Source of the DNA: Streptomyces sp. CMB-StM0423
GTDB taxonomy: Bacteria; Actinomycetota; Actinomycetes; Streptomycetales; Streptomycetaceae
Assembly: GCF_002847285.1 (NCBI RefSeq)
Contig: NZ_CP025407.1
Location: 310,001 to 374,000 of the forward strand
Length of the DNA stretch: 64,000 bases
Direction: 5' to 3'
Shown in pieces: positions 41,903 to 51,050 of this stretch. Each line of letters opens with the position of its first letter. The stretch's first letter is position 1. The position numbers and the translations under genes were made by a program. Below the pieces are notes generated by a model that had not been told where the DNA came from, did not search any database, and saw nothing but the letters and a program-made list of their open reading frames with translations.

Positions 41903-42128
41903 CCGTTGCTCGCCCTGGCCTGCGCAGTGGGACTGACCGTGCGGGTGGAACTCGGCCCCGGACTGGTCTTCCGGCTCGCCTCGCCGCCGGCCGCGCGGCC
42001 TTCACACGCGTCCACCCGGACGACGAACGAACTGATCCTCCTGGACACGGGCACACCCGACCGGCGCAGGCTGCGTCCACCCGTACCGCCGCGGCCGACC
42101 GGCCCTCGGTGGTACCGGCCCCGCCCGG

Positions 42129-43308
<1,180 letters not shown>

Positions 43309-43656
43309 CCGTACCCCTTGCTCTCGCCGTTCTCGGCAGCCCCACGGTCCACAAGCGGTACCTCCCCTTCCCTGAAGCGGATGCCGAATGCTCTTTTCCC
43401 CCAGGGACCCCGCCATATCCTCACGGCGGACGGGATGACCGGGATTGCGACCACGGCCCAGTCCGGCGTCGAACACTGCGTGGGCCAGGGCTCCCGGCGG
43501 GTTCCCGCTCACGGCGGACGGGCGCTCTGCCCGCTCACGTGCCTTTGCCGAACGGCTACCCGACGCCACCTACCCACCTGACACCCCTACGGGCCGACGA
43601 CGGCTCTCGGCGCGGCGGCCAGGACCTTGAGCCGGGTGTGGCTGCGGCGTTCGGGG

Positions 43657-44007
43657 TTACTCGCCGACATCACGGATCACCTCCGCGCGCTCCGTCGGCG
43701 CGGGTCCTCTGACGTGGACGTCGTCGCTGTCGTGGTCCACGTGGACGGCGTGGCCGGCCTGGGTGAGGGTCGCCAGTAAGGCGTAACGCAGGGCCGCGCG
43801 GATGCCGTCGGGCTCGCTGTGGCCACGTCCGGCGGGATCGAGCGCGGCGCCGGGTTCCCACCGCACCACCACGGCGTCGACGTCGCGTCGCACGTGCAGG
43901 CCCGCCGCCCCTTCTCCGCCGCCGGCGGTGACGTCGAAGCCGGCAGCGGCGAGGAGTCGGCAGACCTCGTCAAGAAGCAGATGCGGTGCGTCTGCTGCCT
44001 TCACCAT
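43657..44007 (-). CDS. Small protein overlapping ANTAR gene
   Basis: A 116-residue protein (HLLLDEVCRLLAAAGFDVTAG, DVDAVVVRWEPGAAL, IRAALRYALLATLTQAGHAVHVDHDSDDVHV) with an alpha/beta pattern. Its ATG (44005-44007) with GGAGG upstream lies inside the 3' end of the ANTAR gene, a 38-bp overlap, so production is coupled to it. The family is not recognised. A regulatory partner or anti-regulator of the ANTAR protein is possible by context only. Confidence 0.65.
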   Translation of the reverse strand: MVKAADAPHLLLDEVCRLLAAAGFDVTAGGGEGAAGLHVRRDVDAVVVRWEPGAALDPAGRGHSEPDGIRAALRYALLATLTQAGHAVHVDHDSDDVHVRGPAPTERAEVIRDVGE

Positions 44008-44416
44008 CTCGCTGCCTCCACACCCGTTCCATCGCCTTGCGCATCGGAACCCGAAGGTCTTCGCACATCGGTGTGCCGCCGGTGGAGGAAACCACCCATG
44101 AGGCCACGTCGCGCAGAGGGACGTTGGCGTGCTGGGAGGTCTGCCGCAGCACCTGCCAGGCGTCGTCGGCATCGCCATGGAGGACGGTCATCAGGACCCC
44201 GCGGGCCTGATCGACCACCGGCCTGGTCCGGATGGCCTGTTTGAGTTGGGCGTTCTCCTCGCTCAACTCGGCCAGCCGGTGCCGGACCCACGGCGGCAGC
44301 CCGCCGAGGGCCGGCCCGGGTTCTCCCGCCGGCTGCCGTGACGGCTGAGCGGTGGTGTCGTTGTCGGCCGCAGGCCGTATGTGGGGCATCCCGGGGTCCC
44401 TATGCGGAGAGGGCAT
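43970..44416 (-). CDS. ANTAR-domain RNA-binding regulator
   Basis: A 148-residue protein. After a disordered N-terminus, residues 45-105 form an ANTAR domain: LAELSEENAQLKQAIRTRPVVDQARGVLMTVLHGDADDAWQVLRQTSQHANVPLRDVASWVV. The conserved A-R-G-x-L-M and L-R-x-x-S-Q positions are intact. ANTAR proteins bind dual-hexaloop RNA hairpins to prevent termination. There is no GAF or PAS sensor attached, so activation may depend on another protein, perhaps the overlapping downstream product. ATG 44414-44416. Divergent from the winged-helix gene. Confidence 0.85.
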   Translation of the reverse strand: MPSPHRDPGMPHIRPAADNDTTAQPSRQPAGEPGPALGGLPPWVRHRLAELSEENAQLKQAIRTRPVVDQARGVLMTVLHGDADDAWQVLRQTSQHANVPLRDVASWVVSSTGGTPMCEDLRVPMRKAMERVWRQRDGEGSRRTASAS

Positions 44417-44477
44417 GACGGTCTCCTGCTCGCCTCACTCGATAATGCACGACGATTCACGACATGGATTTCGCGTC

Positions 44478-44507
44478 TTACGGTACGCGAAGGCGGCATC
44501 GTACGAT
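44478..44507 (+). promoter_or_regulatory. Promoter of winged-helix gene
   Basis: TTACGG (44478-44483) and TACGAT (44502-44507) are 18 bp apart and the ATG at 44515 sits eight bases beyond, consistent with a leaderless transcript. The spacing is good but the -35 is a partial match. Confidence 0.4.
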
Positions 44508-44514
44508 ACCGGTG

Positions 44515-44895
44515 ATGGCTACCGCACCCGAATCACACACCGGCTGGACCTTCCTCACCAACCACGCCCGCGTCCTGGCCGCCATCGCCGACAACCCCTC
44601 GGTGCGGATCCGCGACATAGCGGCACATTGCCGACTCACCGAACGGGCCTGCCAGCGGATCATCGCCGACCTGGAGCAAGGCGGCTACCTCTCCCGCACC
44701 CGGCACGGCCGCTCCAACACCTACCGCATCCAAGAGGACGTCCCCCTGCGCCACCCAGCCGAGTCCGGCCTGACCGTGGCGACCCTTCTGGCCCTCCTGG
44801 CGCGGCACGAAGAGCCCGGAAACCAGCCGGACCTCGCGCCCCAGGACCTCCCGCACCCACCACCGGACGATGCCGGCAGGCAGACGCAGGCGTGA
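44515..44895 (+). CDS. Winged-helix transcriptional regulator
   Basis: A 126-residue protein with a winged HTH near its N-terminus: GWTFLTNHARVLAAIADNPSVRIRDIAAHCRLTERACQRIIADLEQGGYLSRTRHGRSNTYRI. This is a MarR/IclR-like DNA-binding fold. The rest is a short helix (GLTVATLLALLARHEE) and a disordered Pro-rich tail. It lacks a known effector domain. It is short for the MarR family but typical of a Streptomyces-specific helix-turn-helix group. Divergent from the ANTAR gene, so the two may be co-regulated. 44896-45190 shows nothing certain. Confidence 0.82.
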   Translation: MATAPESHTGWTFLTNHARVLAAIADNPSVRIRDIAAHCRLTERACQRIIADLEQGGYLSRTRHGRSNTYRIQEDVPLRHPAESGLTVATLLALLARHEEPGNQPDLAPQDLPHPPPDDAGRQTQA

Positions 44896-45190
44896 AGGAT
44901 CGATCACGAACAGAAGGAGACGGAACGGGGACGCGGGGCAGGCAGAGGGCACACAACTGGCGGGCACCTGACGCGGACCGCGCACGCCGGTCGCAGCCCG
45001 TCACGATCCCGTCGTACGGGACCTCTCTGCCGGACCGTTCGTCGGCGCGCTCGTCCAGCACCGGTCGGAGGAGTAACACGCCTGCACAACCCGGCCCGGC
45101 GGGTGATGATGGCCAGGACCGCATGTGCCGCGGAGGCGCGGCGGGAGCACGCGACCGAGGCGGACGACCGGGGCGACGCAAGGGGCTGTC

Positions 45191-45862
45191 TTGGGCGAGA
45201 AGGACGAGCTGCGGGCCAACCGCGAGAAGCGGCACTTCGACAGGACGACCGAGCCGGGCGGCGAGCGCACCGCGCGCGACGCAGCCGCACCGGGTGAAGA
45301 GGGCGAGCCGACGTTCGTGGTGCAGATCCACGACGCGAGCACGGTGCACTTCGACTTCCGCCTTGAAGTCGGCGGCGTCCTGAAGTCCTGGGCGGTCCCC
45401 AAAGGGCCCTCCACCGATCCCCACGACAAGAGGCTCGCCATCCCTACCGAGGACCACCCCCTGGACTACCTGGAGTTCGAGGGCGTGATCCCCGAGGGGG
45501 ACTACGGCGGCGGCACCGTCATCGTCTGGGACACCGGCACCTATCGCCCGATCAGCCACGACAAGCACGGGCGGCCGGTGCCGTTCGGGCAGGCCATCGA
45601 CGACGGCCACGCCGTCTTCGAGTTGCACGGCCGGAAGCTGCACGGCCGGTACGCGCTCACCCGCTTCCGCGGCGGCGGCCAGGGCGGCGGCTCCGGTGAG
45701 AAGCCGATGTGGCTGCTCGTACGGACCGGATCCGGCCGCGGCACCGGCGGCACGCCGGATCCGCAGCGGGCCCGCTCCGCGCGCAGCGGCCGTACGCTGC
45801 GCCAGGTCGCCGAGTCGCCGGACGCGCGCCGTTGGCACCCGGACGGCGGCGGCCGCGGGTGA
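45191..45862 (+). CDS. Stand-alone LigD-type 3'-phosphoesterase (PE) protein
   Basis: A 223-residue protein containing the LigD PE domain: FVVQIHDASTVHFDFRLEVGGVLKSWAVPKGPS with the catalytic His/Asp pair, LAIPTEDHPLDYLEFEGVIPEGDYGGGTVIVWD with a further His and the metal-binding Glu-Gly-Asp, and GRYALTRFRG, WLLVRT. LigD PE trims 3' ends in non-homologous end joining. Here ligase and polymerase domains are not attached; no Ku gene is near. The C-terminus is basic and disordered (RARSARSGRTLRQVAES). The TTG start at 45191 has AAGGGG upstream. Confidence 0.88.
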   Translation: MGEKDELRANREKRHFDRTTEPGGERTARDAAAPGEEGEPTFVVQIHDASTVHFDFRLEVGGVLKSWAVPKGPSTDPHDKRLAIPTEDHPLDYLEFEGVIPEGDYGGGTVIVWDTGTYRPISHDKHGRPVPFGQAIDDGHAVFELHGRKLHGRYALTRFRGGGQGGGSGEKPMWLLVRTGSGRGTGGTPDPQRARSARSGRTLRQVAESPDARRWHPDGGGRG

Positions 45863-46192
45863 GCGTCGTAGTGGCCGGGGCATCCCCGAGGGCGGCCAGA
45901 GGCGCGGGCGCTGGGCCGGCCTCGGGAAGGACGGCTCAGATCCCGGTCGTGCGGCATGTGGTGTGGCCGCAGGCTCGGAGGGTCGCGTTTGCGGCGTCCG
46001 ACTGCGGGCAGACGGACTTACGTGCTTCGGACCAGAGGCACGCCGCGGGAGCGGATGGCTTGTCAGCCGTCGGCGCTCCGGCCGCGTAGGGTCCGGGTGT
46101 CGTTTGCGGCCCGCTCACCGGTGCGCCGTGAGCACGCCGCAGCCTTCCTCCCGTGAGAACCGAACGTTCGCAACTCGCCCGAGGGAGGCCCC
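45863..46192. other. Spacer upstream of sigma gene
   Basis: About 330 bases with no gene. The stretch presumably carries the sigma-factor promoter; GTTT near 46108-46113 resembles the -35 of SigB-type promoters, but no convincing GGGTAT-like -10 follows at the right distance, so no promoter is called. Confidence 0.35.
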
Positions 46193-46993
46193 GTGGCACA
46201 TGTCCAGGCAAGGAGAAGGCACCCGCACCACGACGCACCCGACACCTCCGCGCAGTTCCGCCGGCTCGCCGGCATGCCGGAAGGCGCCGGCAGGAATGCG
46301 CTGCGGCAGGAGGTCGTACGCGCCTGGATGCCGATGGCCGCGCGGCTCGCCCGCCGCTTCAGAAACCGTGGCGAAGCGCTGGAGGACCTGGAACAGGTCG
46401 CACACCTCGGCCTGGTCAAGGCCGTCGGACGCTACGACCCCGAGCGCGGCCACGCCTTCGAGAGCTTCGCCGTACCGACGATCGTGGGCGAGCTGAAGCG
46501 CCATTTCCGCGACCACATGTGGGGCGTCCACGTGCCCCGCCGGGTTCAGGATCTGCGTAACCGCGTCCGCAGCGCGAGCATGGCGCTGGCCACCACCGCC
46601 GACGACCGCTTCCCGCCGACGGCGGACATCGCCGAGACCGCCGGCCTCACCGAGGACGAGGTACGCACGGGACTGGAGGCCCTGGGGAGCTACACCACCC
46701 TCTCCCTGGACGCCGACCTGACCGGCACCGAGGACGGCTTCTCGCTCGCCGACGCCTTGGGCAGCGCTGAACCCGGGTTCGACCAGGCCGTGGACCGCGA
46801 GGCCGTGCGACCGCATCTGAGCAGGCTGCCGGAACGCGAACGCGAGATCCTCTACCTGCGCTTCTTCCGCGACATGACCCAAAGGAGCATCGCCGGGCAC
46901 CTGGGCATCTCGCAGATGTACGTCTCCCGGCTGATCAGCCGTACCTGCGAGCGCGTCCAGGAGCGCGTGGAAGTGGACCGGATCGCCGCGTAG
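46193..46993 (+). CDS. SigB/SigF/SigG-type RNA polymerase sigma factor
   Basis: A 266-residue group 3 sigma factor. Region 2 is AWMPMAARLARRFRNRGEALEDLEQVAHLGLVKAVGRYDPERGHAFESFAVPTIVGELKRHFRDHMW, region 3 HVPRRVQDLRNRV, PPTADIAETAGLTEDEV, and region 4 SRLPEREREILYLRFFRDMTQRSIAGHLGISQMYVSRLISRTCERVQE. This is the Streptomyces SigB-like family that controls stress, osmotic and sporulation genes and is normally held by an anti-sigma kinase; no anti-sigma gene is adjacent. GTG 46193 has GGGAGG upstream. It converges on the gas-vesicle operon and could direct it. Confidence 0.93.
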   Translation: MAHVQARRRHPHHDAPDTSAQFRRLAGMPEGAGRNALRQEVVRAWMPMAARLARRFRNRGEALEDLEQVAHLGLVKAVGRYDPERGHAFESFAVPTIVGELKRHFRDHMWGVHVPRRVQDLRNRVRSASMALATTADDRFPPTADIAETAGLTEDEVRTGLEALGSYTTLSLDADLTGTEDGFSLADALGSAEPGFDQAVDREAVRPHLSRLPEREREILYLRFFRDMTQRSIAGHLGISQMYVSRLISRTCERVQERVEVDRIAA

Positions 46994-47082
46994 ACAGGTG
47001 TCTGAACTTCCGGCTGACGGGTACCGGGGAAGTCCCGCTCGACGGCACCGGGCCGTCGTATCCCCGGGCGAAGGAGACAGTC

Positions 47083-47389
47083 ATGGCCGATCAGCAGGTC
47101 CACGAGATCATGACCGCGGCGCCGGTCGCGGTGGCACGCTGACCGCGGCGCCGGAAGTCGCCCGCAGGATGCGCGACGACGACATCGGCGCCGTCCTGGT
47201 CACCGACGACAACGAGTTGCGCAGGCTGGTCACCGACCGCGACCTCGTCGTGCGCGTCCTGGCCGCCGGCGGGGATCCCGGACACCACCGTCGCCGACGC
47301 CTGCAGCCAGGATCTGGTCAGCGTCGGCCGTGGTACGCGACCCGACGTCCGCCCCGGGCGACATCAGCACGGCGATGCCCAACAACTGA
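47083..47389 (+). pseudogene. CBS-domain protein, multiply frameshifted
   Basis: It begins MADQQVHEIMTAAPVAVA from ATG 47083 (GGAG upstream), continues in another frame as LTAAPEVARRMRDDDIGAVLVTDDNELRRLVTDRDLVVRVLA, then in a third as TTVADACSQDLVSV, and ends GDISTAMPNN at TGA 47387-47389. Intact relatives are about 140 residues with two CBS motifs; here part of the second is missing and at least two shifts (near 47140 and 47270) separate the blocks. CBS pairs bind adenosyl ligands. Relatives often accompany stress sigma genes. Confidence 0.75.
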
Positions 47390-47426
47390 CCCGCCCCGCA
47401 CCGGGCGCCGCCGGCGGCGGACCTGC

Positions 47427-47735
47427 TCAGCGTGCGAGCAGGGTGCCGAGCGGCCCGAGGTCCAGGTTCAGGTCGTCGCGGGTCAGGCCGTGCTCCGCGC
47501 AGAGTTCGTCCATGCGCCGGTCGAGCAGCATCAGCGTCGTGCCGATCCGCTCCACCTGTTCGTCGGTGAGGTCGTCCTGGTCGCAACGGCGAAGCGCCTG
47601 CCGCTCCATGAGCTGACGGAGCAACTCGACGACGGTCAGAACGAGGGAGACCAGGTCGCGGCCGACCCGGTCGGGGTCGAGGTCCAGCCGGCCGGCCGCC
47701 GGACCGCGTGCCGTCTGGTGCGAGGTCAGCGTCAC
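47427..47735 (-). CDS. gvpK: Gas vesicle protein GvpK
   Basis: A 102-residue GvpK: RLDLDPDRVGRDLVSLVLTVVELLRQLMERQALRRCDQDDLTDEQVERIGTTLMLLDRRMDELCAEHGLTRDDLNLDLGPLGTLL. This helical protein is needed for gas-vesicle growth in other bacteria. The GTG start (47733-47735) overlaps the gvpS stop (GTGA). It is the last gene of the ten-gene operon that runs right to left from gvpO at 52721. Confidence 0.93.
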   Translation of the reverse strand: MTLTSHQTARGPAAGRLDLDPDRVGRDLVSLVLTVVELLRQLMERQALRRCDQDDLTDEQVERIGTTLMLLDRRMDELCAEHGLTRDDLNLDLGPLGTLLAR

Positions 47736-47971
47736 AGCGGACCACCGTCTCCCCACGGGGCGGCCACGCGCTCGTTGATGGACGACAGCAGCGCGTGCAG
47801 GGAAACGCGCACAAGCGGCACCTCCGCGATCGCCAGCACGAGATCGCCGCTGACCACGACACCCGTGTTGAGCACCCGGTCGAGCAGGTCCACCAGCGGC
47901 ACCCCGATGGGTGCGCCGCGGTCCGGTTCCTCCCAGGCGACGACCTCGCCCACGTGTTCACCCACCGGCAC
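47732..47971 (-). CDS. gvpS: Gas vesicle structural-family protein GvpS (GvpA/J/M family)
   Basis: A 79-residue member of the gas-vesicle shell family: VPLVDLLDRVLNTGVVVSGDLVLAIAEVPLVRVSLHALLSSI. The pattern L-x-D-x-L-D-R-V-L-x-x-G-V-V-x-x-G matches the amphipathic helix-strand unit of GvpA. It is a minor shell or nucleation component by family. It overlaps the gvpL end by 14 bp and gvpK by 4 bp. Confidence 0.88.
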   Translation of the reverse strand: MPVGEHVGEVVAWEEPDRGAPIGVPLVDLLDRVLNTGVVVSGDLVLAIAEVPLVRVSLHALLSSINERVAAPWGDGGPL

Positions 47972-48809
47972 CTGTCACACCTGCTTCCGCGAAGGAGTAC
48001 GGCACCCACGGGCCGGTCAGTTCGATCTCGACGTCCCGGTACTCCGGGCTCTGCCGCAGTCGTCGTACCGCGTCGACGACTTCGCCGGCACGCGTCTCGT
48101 CGACCAGGTAGGCGCCGTTCAGGAGATGCGCGCCGCGCCCCGGGGTGAGGTCGGTGTCATGCGGACGCAGCCGACGTCCGGCGACGGCGAGATCCGCGAA
48201 GACCCGGTCCACCTCCTCGACGACCTGGAGACCGGCCTCCTGCCGGCGTTCGCGCTCGTGCCGCACGCCGCGCAGCCGGTCCAGATACGCGTGGCCCGGG
48301 CGGACTGCCGCGCGCTCGTCGTCGCGGCGCTCCGGCGTGTGCGCGGCAGGCACGGAGCGGCGCGCGGCCGGCCGCGCGTAGACCTTCACGCCCCACTCCG
48401 CCCGGCCGGCGATCCGCCGCAGAGCCACGGTGAAGCGGTCACGGTCGGCGCCGAGCGCGGCCCCGGCCCGCGCGTCGCCGCGATAGATCGTCGCCAGCGG
48501 GAGGGGCAGGACCGGTGCCGTGGTGGCCGTCGCGGCGACGACGGCGTGGTGGGCGCGGGCGCAGCGTTCCAGCTCCGTACGGTCCGTCAGCCGTTCCCGC
48601 AGGGCTTCCTCGCCGAACTCCGCGGCCGGTACGTCCTGCACCACGGCGGCGAGATCACCGAACCGCAGCAGCCGCACGGGGGCGCCGGGCGCCTGCCCCG
48701 CCAACCCGGCCAGGGCGGACTCGTCACCGCCGCGGCAGACCGCGTAGACGTACGTGGCCGTCGTTGCGGGCGCGGCCGGCGGCGCCGCCCCGCGTACCGT
48801 CCCGGTCAT
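47958..48809 (-). CDS. gvpL: Gas vesicle protein GvpL (GvpL/GvpF family)
   Basis: A 283-residue GvpL/F protein: TYVYAVCRGG, VRLLRFGDLAAVVQDVPAAEF, LERCARAHHAVVAATATTAPVLPLPLATIY, WGVKVYARP, HLLNGAYLVDETRAGEVVDAV, DVEIELTGPWVPYSF. The ending E-x-T-G-P-W-x-P-Y-S-F is diagnostic. These proteins bind GvpA monomers before assembly. ATG 48807-48809 overlaps the gvpJ stop (ATGA). Confidence 0.93.
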   Translation of the reverse strand: MTGTVRGAAPPAAPATTATYVYAVCRGGDESALAGLAGQAPGAPVRLLRFGDLAAVVQDVPAAEFGEEALRERLTDRTELERCARAHHAVVAATATTAPVLPLPLATIYRGDARAGAALGADRDRFTVALRRIAGRAEWGVKVYARPAARRSVPAAHTPERRDDERAAVRPGHAYLDRLRGVRHERERRQEAGLQVVEEVDRVFADLAVAGRRLRPHDTDLTPGRGAHLLNGAYLVDETRAGEVVDAVRRLRQSPEYRDVEIELTGPWVPYSFAEAGVTGAGG

Positions 48810-49192
48810 CCGTGGCACCCCTTCCGTACGGACTCCCAGCCGCCCGCCCCGGGGCGCTCGGGCCGGTCGCCCCCCACGCTCGCCTCAAGCTCCGCGACCC
48901 GCTCGCGCAGCCGCGCGTTCTCCTCGTCGACGGCGTCGCGGTGCGCACGGGTGGAGAGCGCCGGGTCGGTCTCCCACCAGTCGATGCCCGCCTTCTTGGC
49001 CGTCTCGACGGACGCGACGAACAGGCGGAGGCGGATGGTCAGCAGCTCGATGTCGAGCAGGTCGATCTTGATGTCTCCGGCGATGACGATGCCCTTGTCG
49101 AGGACGCGTTCGAGGATGTCGGCGAGGTTGGCCGGTCCCGAGGGGGTGGAGGGCAGGTGGGTGATGGGCCGGTCAAGGACGTGATCCGTCAC
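48806..49192 (-). CDS. gvpJ: Gas vesicle protein GvpJ
   Basis: A 128-residue GvpA-family protein: NLADILERVLDKGIVIAGDIKIDLLDIELLTIRLRLFVASVETAKKAGIDWWETDP, the GvpJ-type shell motif followed by the W-W-E-x-D-P marker and a coiled-coil tail (DAVDEENARLRERVAELEASV). GvpJ is a minor shell/cap component. Its start overlaps the gvpZ stop by four bases. Confidence 0.93.
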   Translation of the reverse strand: MTDHVLDRPITHLPSTPSGPANLADILERVLDKGIVIAGDIKIDLLDIELLTIRLRLFVASVETAKKAGIDWWETDPALSTRAHRDAVDEENARLRERVAELEASVGGDRPERPGAGGWESVRKGCHG

Positions 49193-50178
49193 GTTCTCCG
49201 GCCCCCTCGCCGCCGCCCGTCGTCGTCGTCCTCTTCTTCCTCGTCCTCTTCTTCCTCGTCCTCTTCTTCCTCGTCCTCTTCCTCTTCCTCGCCGCCTTCC
49301 TCTTGGTCCTCGTCCTCGTACTGCTCGTTCTCCTCGCGTTCCTCTTCCTCCATGGCCTCGTCGTGGCTGCGGACGACCTCGCCGTCGCGGATCTCACCGC
49401 GCCAGCCCTCCGCGTCCTCCGACTGGAGCGTGACGTAGCGCTGGAAGTGCTTGAGGTCGAGCCGGAGCCGACGGCCCTGGGCGCGCCAGATGTTGCCGGT
49501 CTTCTCGACGAACCCGGACGGGTAGTACTCGACGACCACCGCCACGCGCGTCAGCTCGTCGTCCAGGATGTGGAAGCTCACCGCGCCGCTCGTCGTTCCC
49601 TTCGACCCCTCGGACGACCACACGATCCGCTGGTCCGGGACCTGCTCCGAGACGGTTGCCTCGTAGCTGCGGGAGGAGGGCCAGACGCGCACTTTCCAGG
49701 TGGTCTTGGTGTCGTCCTCGGGGTCCCGGGTGACGTTGCTGACGCCGTTCATGAAGCCGCCGAACTCCTCGAACTGCGTGAAGTGGTCGTAGACCACGCG
49801 CAGGGGGCGGCCGATGTCGACGTGCTCGATGATGTTGATCGCTTTGAGGTCGCCCGGCTTGCTCCCGCCGTCGTCCGCGCCGACGGCCTCCTTCGCCTTG
49901 CCGACGACCTTGTCCTTGGTCTCCTTCGCCTTCTCGGCCGCCAGCGCCTTCACGGGGTTCTCGCCCTTGACGGCGCGGGCGGCGGTCTCCGCGAGGGCGC
50001 CCCCGCCGTCCTGCGCGAGCTTGCCCGGGTCGGCGATGTCGGTGAGCTTGTCGGTGGCCTTGCCGACCGCGTGCTTGCCGACCGCGCCCAGGTACTCCAT
50101 GAGTTCCTCGCGCAAGCGCGCCAGCGGCGCGGCGTCGGCGGTGGCGTCGGTGTCCTTACTTCCGCGCTGCGGTGTCAT
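49189..50178 (-). CDS. gvpZ: GvpZ: SRPBCC-domain gas vesicle cluster protein with acidic tail
   Basis: A 329-residue protein. Residues 1-115 are helical and Lys/Ala-rich (KATDKLTDIADPGKLAQDGG, KALAAEKAKETKDKVVGKAKEAV). Residues 120-270 form a START/SRPBCC domain (INIIEHVDIGRPLRVVYDHFTQFEEFGGFMNGV, WKVRVWPSSRSYEATVSEQVPDQRIVW, GNIWRAQGRRLRLDLKHFQRYV). The last 60 residues are an extreme acidic tail with EEEED repeats, closing in basic RRRGGRR. The position after gvpY matches gvpZ in streptomycete clusters. It may bind lipid or act as an assembly chaperone; that is an inference. Confidence 0.88.
   Translation of the reverse strand: MTPQRGSKDTDATADAAPLARLREELMEYLGAVGKHAVGKATDKLTDIADPGKLAQDGGGALAETAARAVKGENPVKALAAEKAKETKDKVVGKAKEAVGADDGGSKPGDLKAINIIEHVDIGRPLRVVYDHFTQFEEFGGFMNGVSNVTRDPEDDTKTTWKVRVWPSSRSYEATVSEQVPDQRIVWSSEGSKGTTSGAVSFHILDDELTRVAVVVEYYPSGFVEKTGNIWRAQGRRLRLDLKHFQRYVTLQSEDAEGWRGEIRDGEVVRSHDEAMEEEEREENEQYEDEDQEEGGEEEEEDEEEEDEEEEDEEEEDDDDGRRRGGRRT
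49228..49272 (+). repeat. 15-bp tandem repeat encoding acidic tail of GvpZ
   Basis: Three perfect copies of GTCCTCTTCTTCCTC (49228-49242, 49243-49257, 49258-49272) are followed by degenerate copies. On the coding strand they give EEEED units. Because 15 is a multiple of three, copy-number change alters tail length without frameshift. Confidence 0.9.
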
Positions 50179-50729
50179 GACCGCTGCCTCCTGGAGGGCC
50201 GGTCGGCCGCCTTCGTACGCGTGCTCTTCGCGGTGCCGCGGCTGCCGCGTTCGGCGCCGGCGGCCGCCTTCTGCCGCGGCCCGGAGGCGGTGGGCCGGGC
50301 GCTGCCGGCCGTCTTCCTACGGGCCGGGGGCCTCCGCTTCGACGCGGCGGTGTGCCGGTCCCGGCCCTCGTCGTCCTCATCCTGTCCGGCACGTGCGTGA
50401 CGGGCTTCGCGCTCCTCCCCCAGTTCTCCGAGGCGGTCCGTACGCTCGCGCAGGGAGTCGGTGAGGGAAGTGACCCGGCGGTCGACGAGCGAGCCGATCG
50501 CCTCCCGCGCGGCCGTCATCATCTGGTCCGTGGCCTGGCCGGACGCCGCCGCGAGCTGCGGGGTGTCGGCGATCCTCCGGGCGCCCATGCCCAGCAGGTC
50601 CTGCGGGGCGAGCCGCCTGCCCGCGACGAGGGCGGCGAGGGTGAGGGCGAGCTTGGCCTTCCTCGTCCTGCCGAGGAGATAGCCCCCGGCGACTCCGGCA
50701 AGCACAGTCGTCTTATAGCTGTCCGTCAT
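50175..50729 (-). CDS. gvpY: GvpY: small gas vesicle cluster protein
   Basis: A 184-residue protein. The N-terminus has a hydrophobic, glycine-rich segment (TTVLAGVAGGYLLGRTRKAKLALTLAALVAGRRL), then a helical region with a coiled coil (DRRVTSLTDSLRERTDRLGEL) and a strongly basic disordered tail (KRRPPARRKTAG, GSRGTAKSTRTKAADRPSRR). This fits the position-specific gvpY of Streptomyces gas-vesicle loci; the biochemical role is unknown. ATG 50727-50729 with AGGAAG upstream overlaps the gvpG stop. The stop overlaps the gvpZ start (ATGA). Confidence 0.85.
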   Translation of the reverse strand: MTDSYKTTVLAGVAGGYLLGRTRKAKLALTLAALVAGRRLAPQDLLGMGARRIADTPQLAAASGQATDQMMTAAREAIGSLVDRRVTSLTDSLRERTDRLGELGEEREARHARAGQDEDDEGRDRHTAASKRRPPARRKTAGSARPTASGPRQKAAAGAERGSRGTAKSTRTKAADRPSRRQRS

Positions 50730-51049
50730 GACCCACTTCCTGGGTTCAGAGGGTGGTCGGGGTAGTGGGGGCCACCGGCGGGGCCGGGGCCACCGGGATC
50801 GGCCGGCACCGCGGCGAGGGCGGTGCCGGGCTGCTCCAGCAGGTCGAGGATGCGCTCCTCCTCGCGTTCGAACTCCTCCTCGCCGAGCTCCCCCGCCTCG
50901 TACGCGCGGTTCAGCTCGCCGAGCTGGACCCGCAGCGTGGCCGGGTCGTAGAGCTCCTGCTCCGCGGCGTCGAGCAGCCGGCCCGCCACCCACTCCACGC
51001 CCCGCACGGGCACCAGCGGCAGCAGCATCAGCCCGGTGAGCAGACCCAT
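50726..51049 (-). CDS. gvpG: Gas vesicle protein GvpG
   Basis: A 107-residue GvpG: GLLTGLMLLPLVPVRGVEWVAGRLLDAAEQELYDPATLRVQLGELNRAYEAGELGEEEFEREEERILDLL, the family's hydrophobic start followed by an acidic helical domain. A Pro/Gly tail (about 30 residues) extends it beyond the usual 85. GvpG is an accessory assembly protein that interacts with GvpF/L in other species. Confidence 0.93.
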   Translation of the reverse strand: MGLLTGLMLLPLVPVRGVEWVAGRLLDAAEQELYDPATLRVQLGELNRAYEAGELGEEEFEREEERILDLLEQPGTALAAVPADPGGPGPAGGPHYPDHPLNPGSGS

Positions 51050-51050
51050 G

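Noticed and set aside
40620..42080. 486-codon minus-strand frame over the methyltransferase
   Set aside because: It is antisense to a methyltransferase with intact SAM motifs and shows no motif of its own apart from the hypothetical gene end.
49228..49330. Tandem repeats as CRISPR or a minisatellite outside genes
   Set aside because: The copies are contiguous without spacers and lie inside the gvpZ coding frame.
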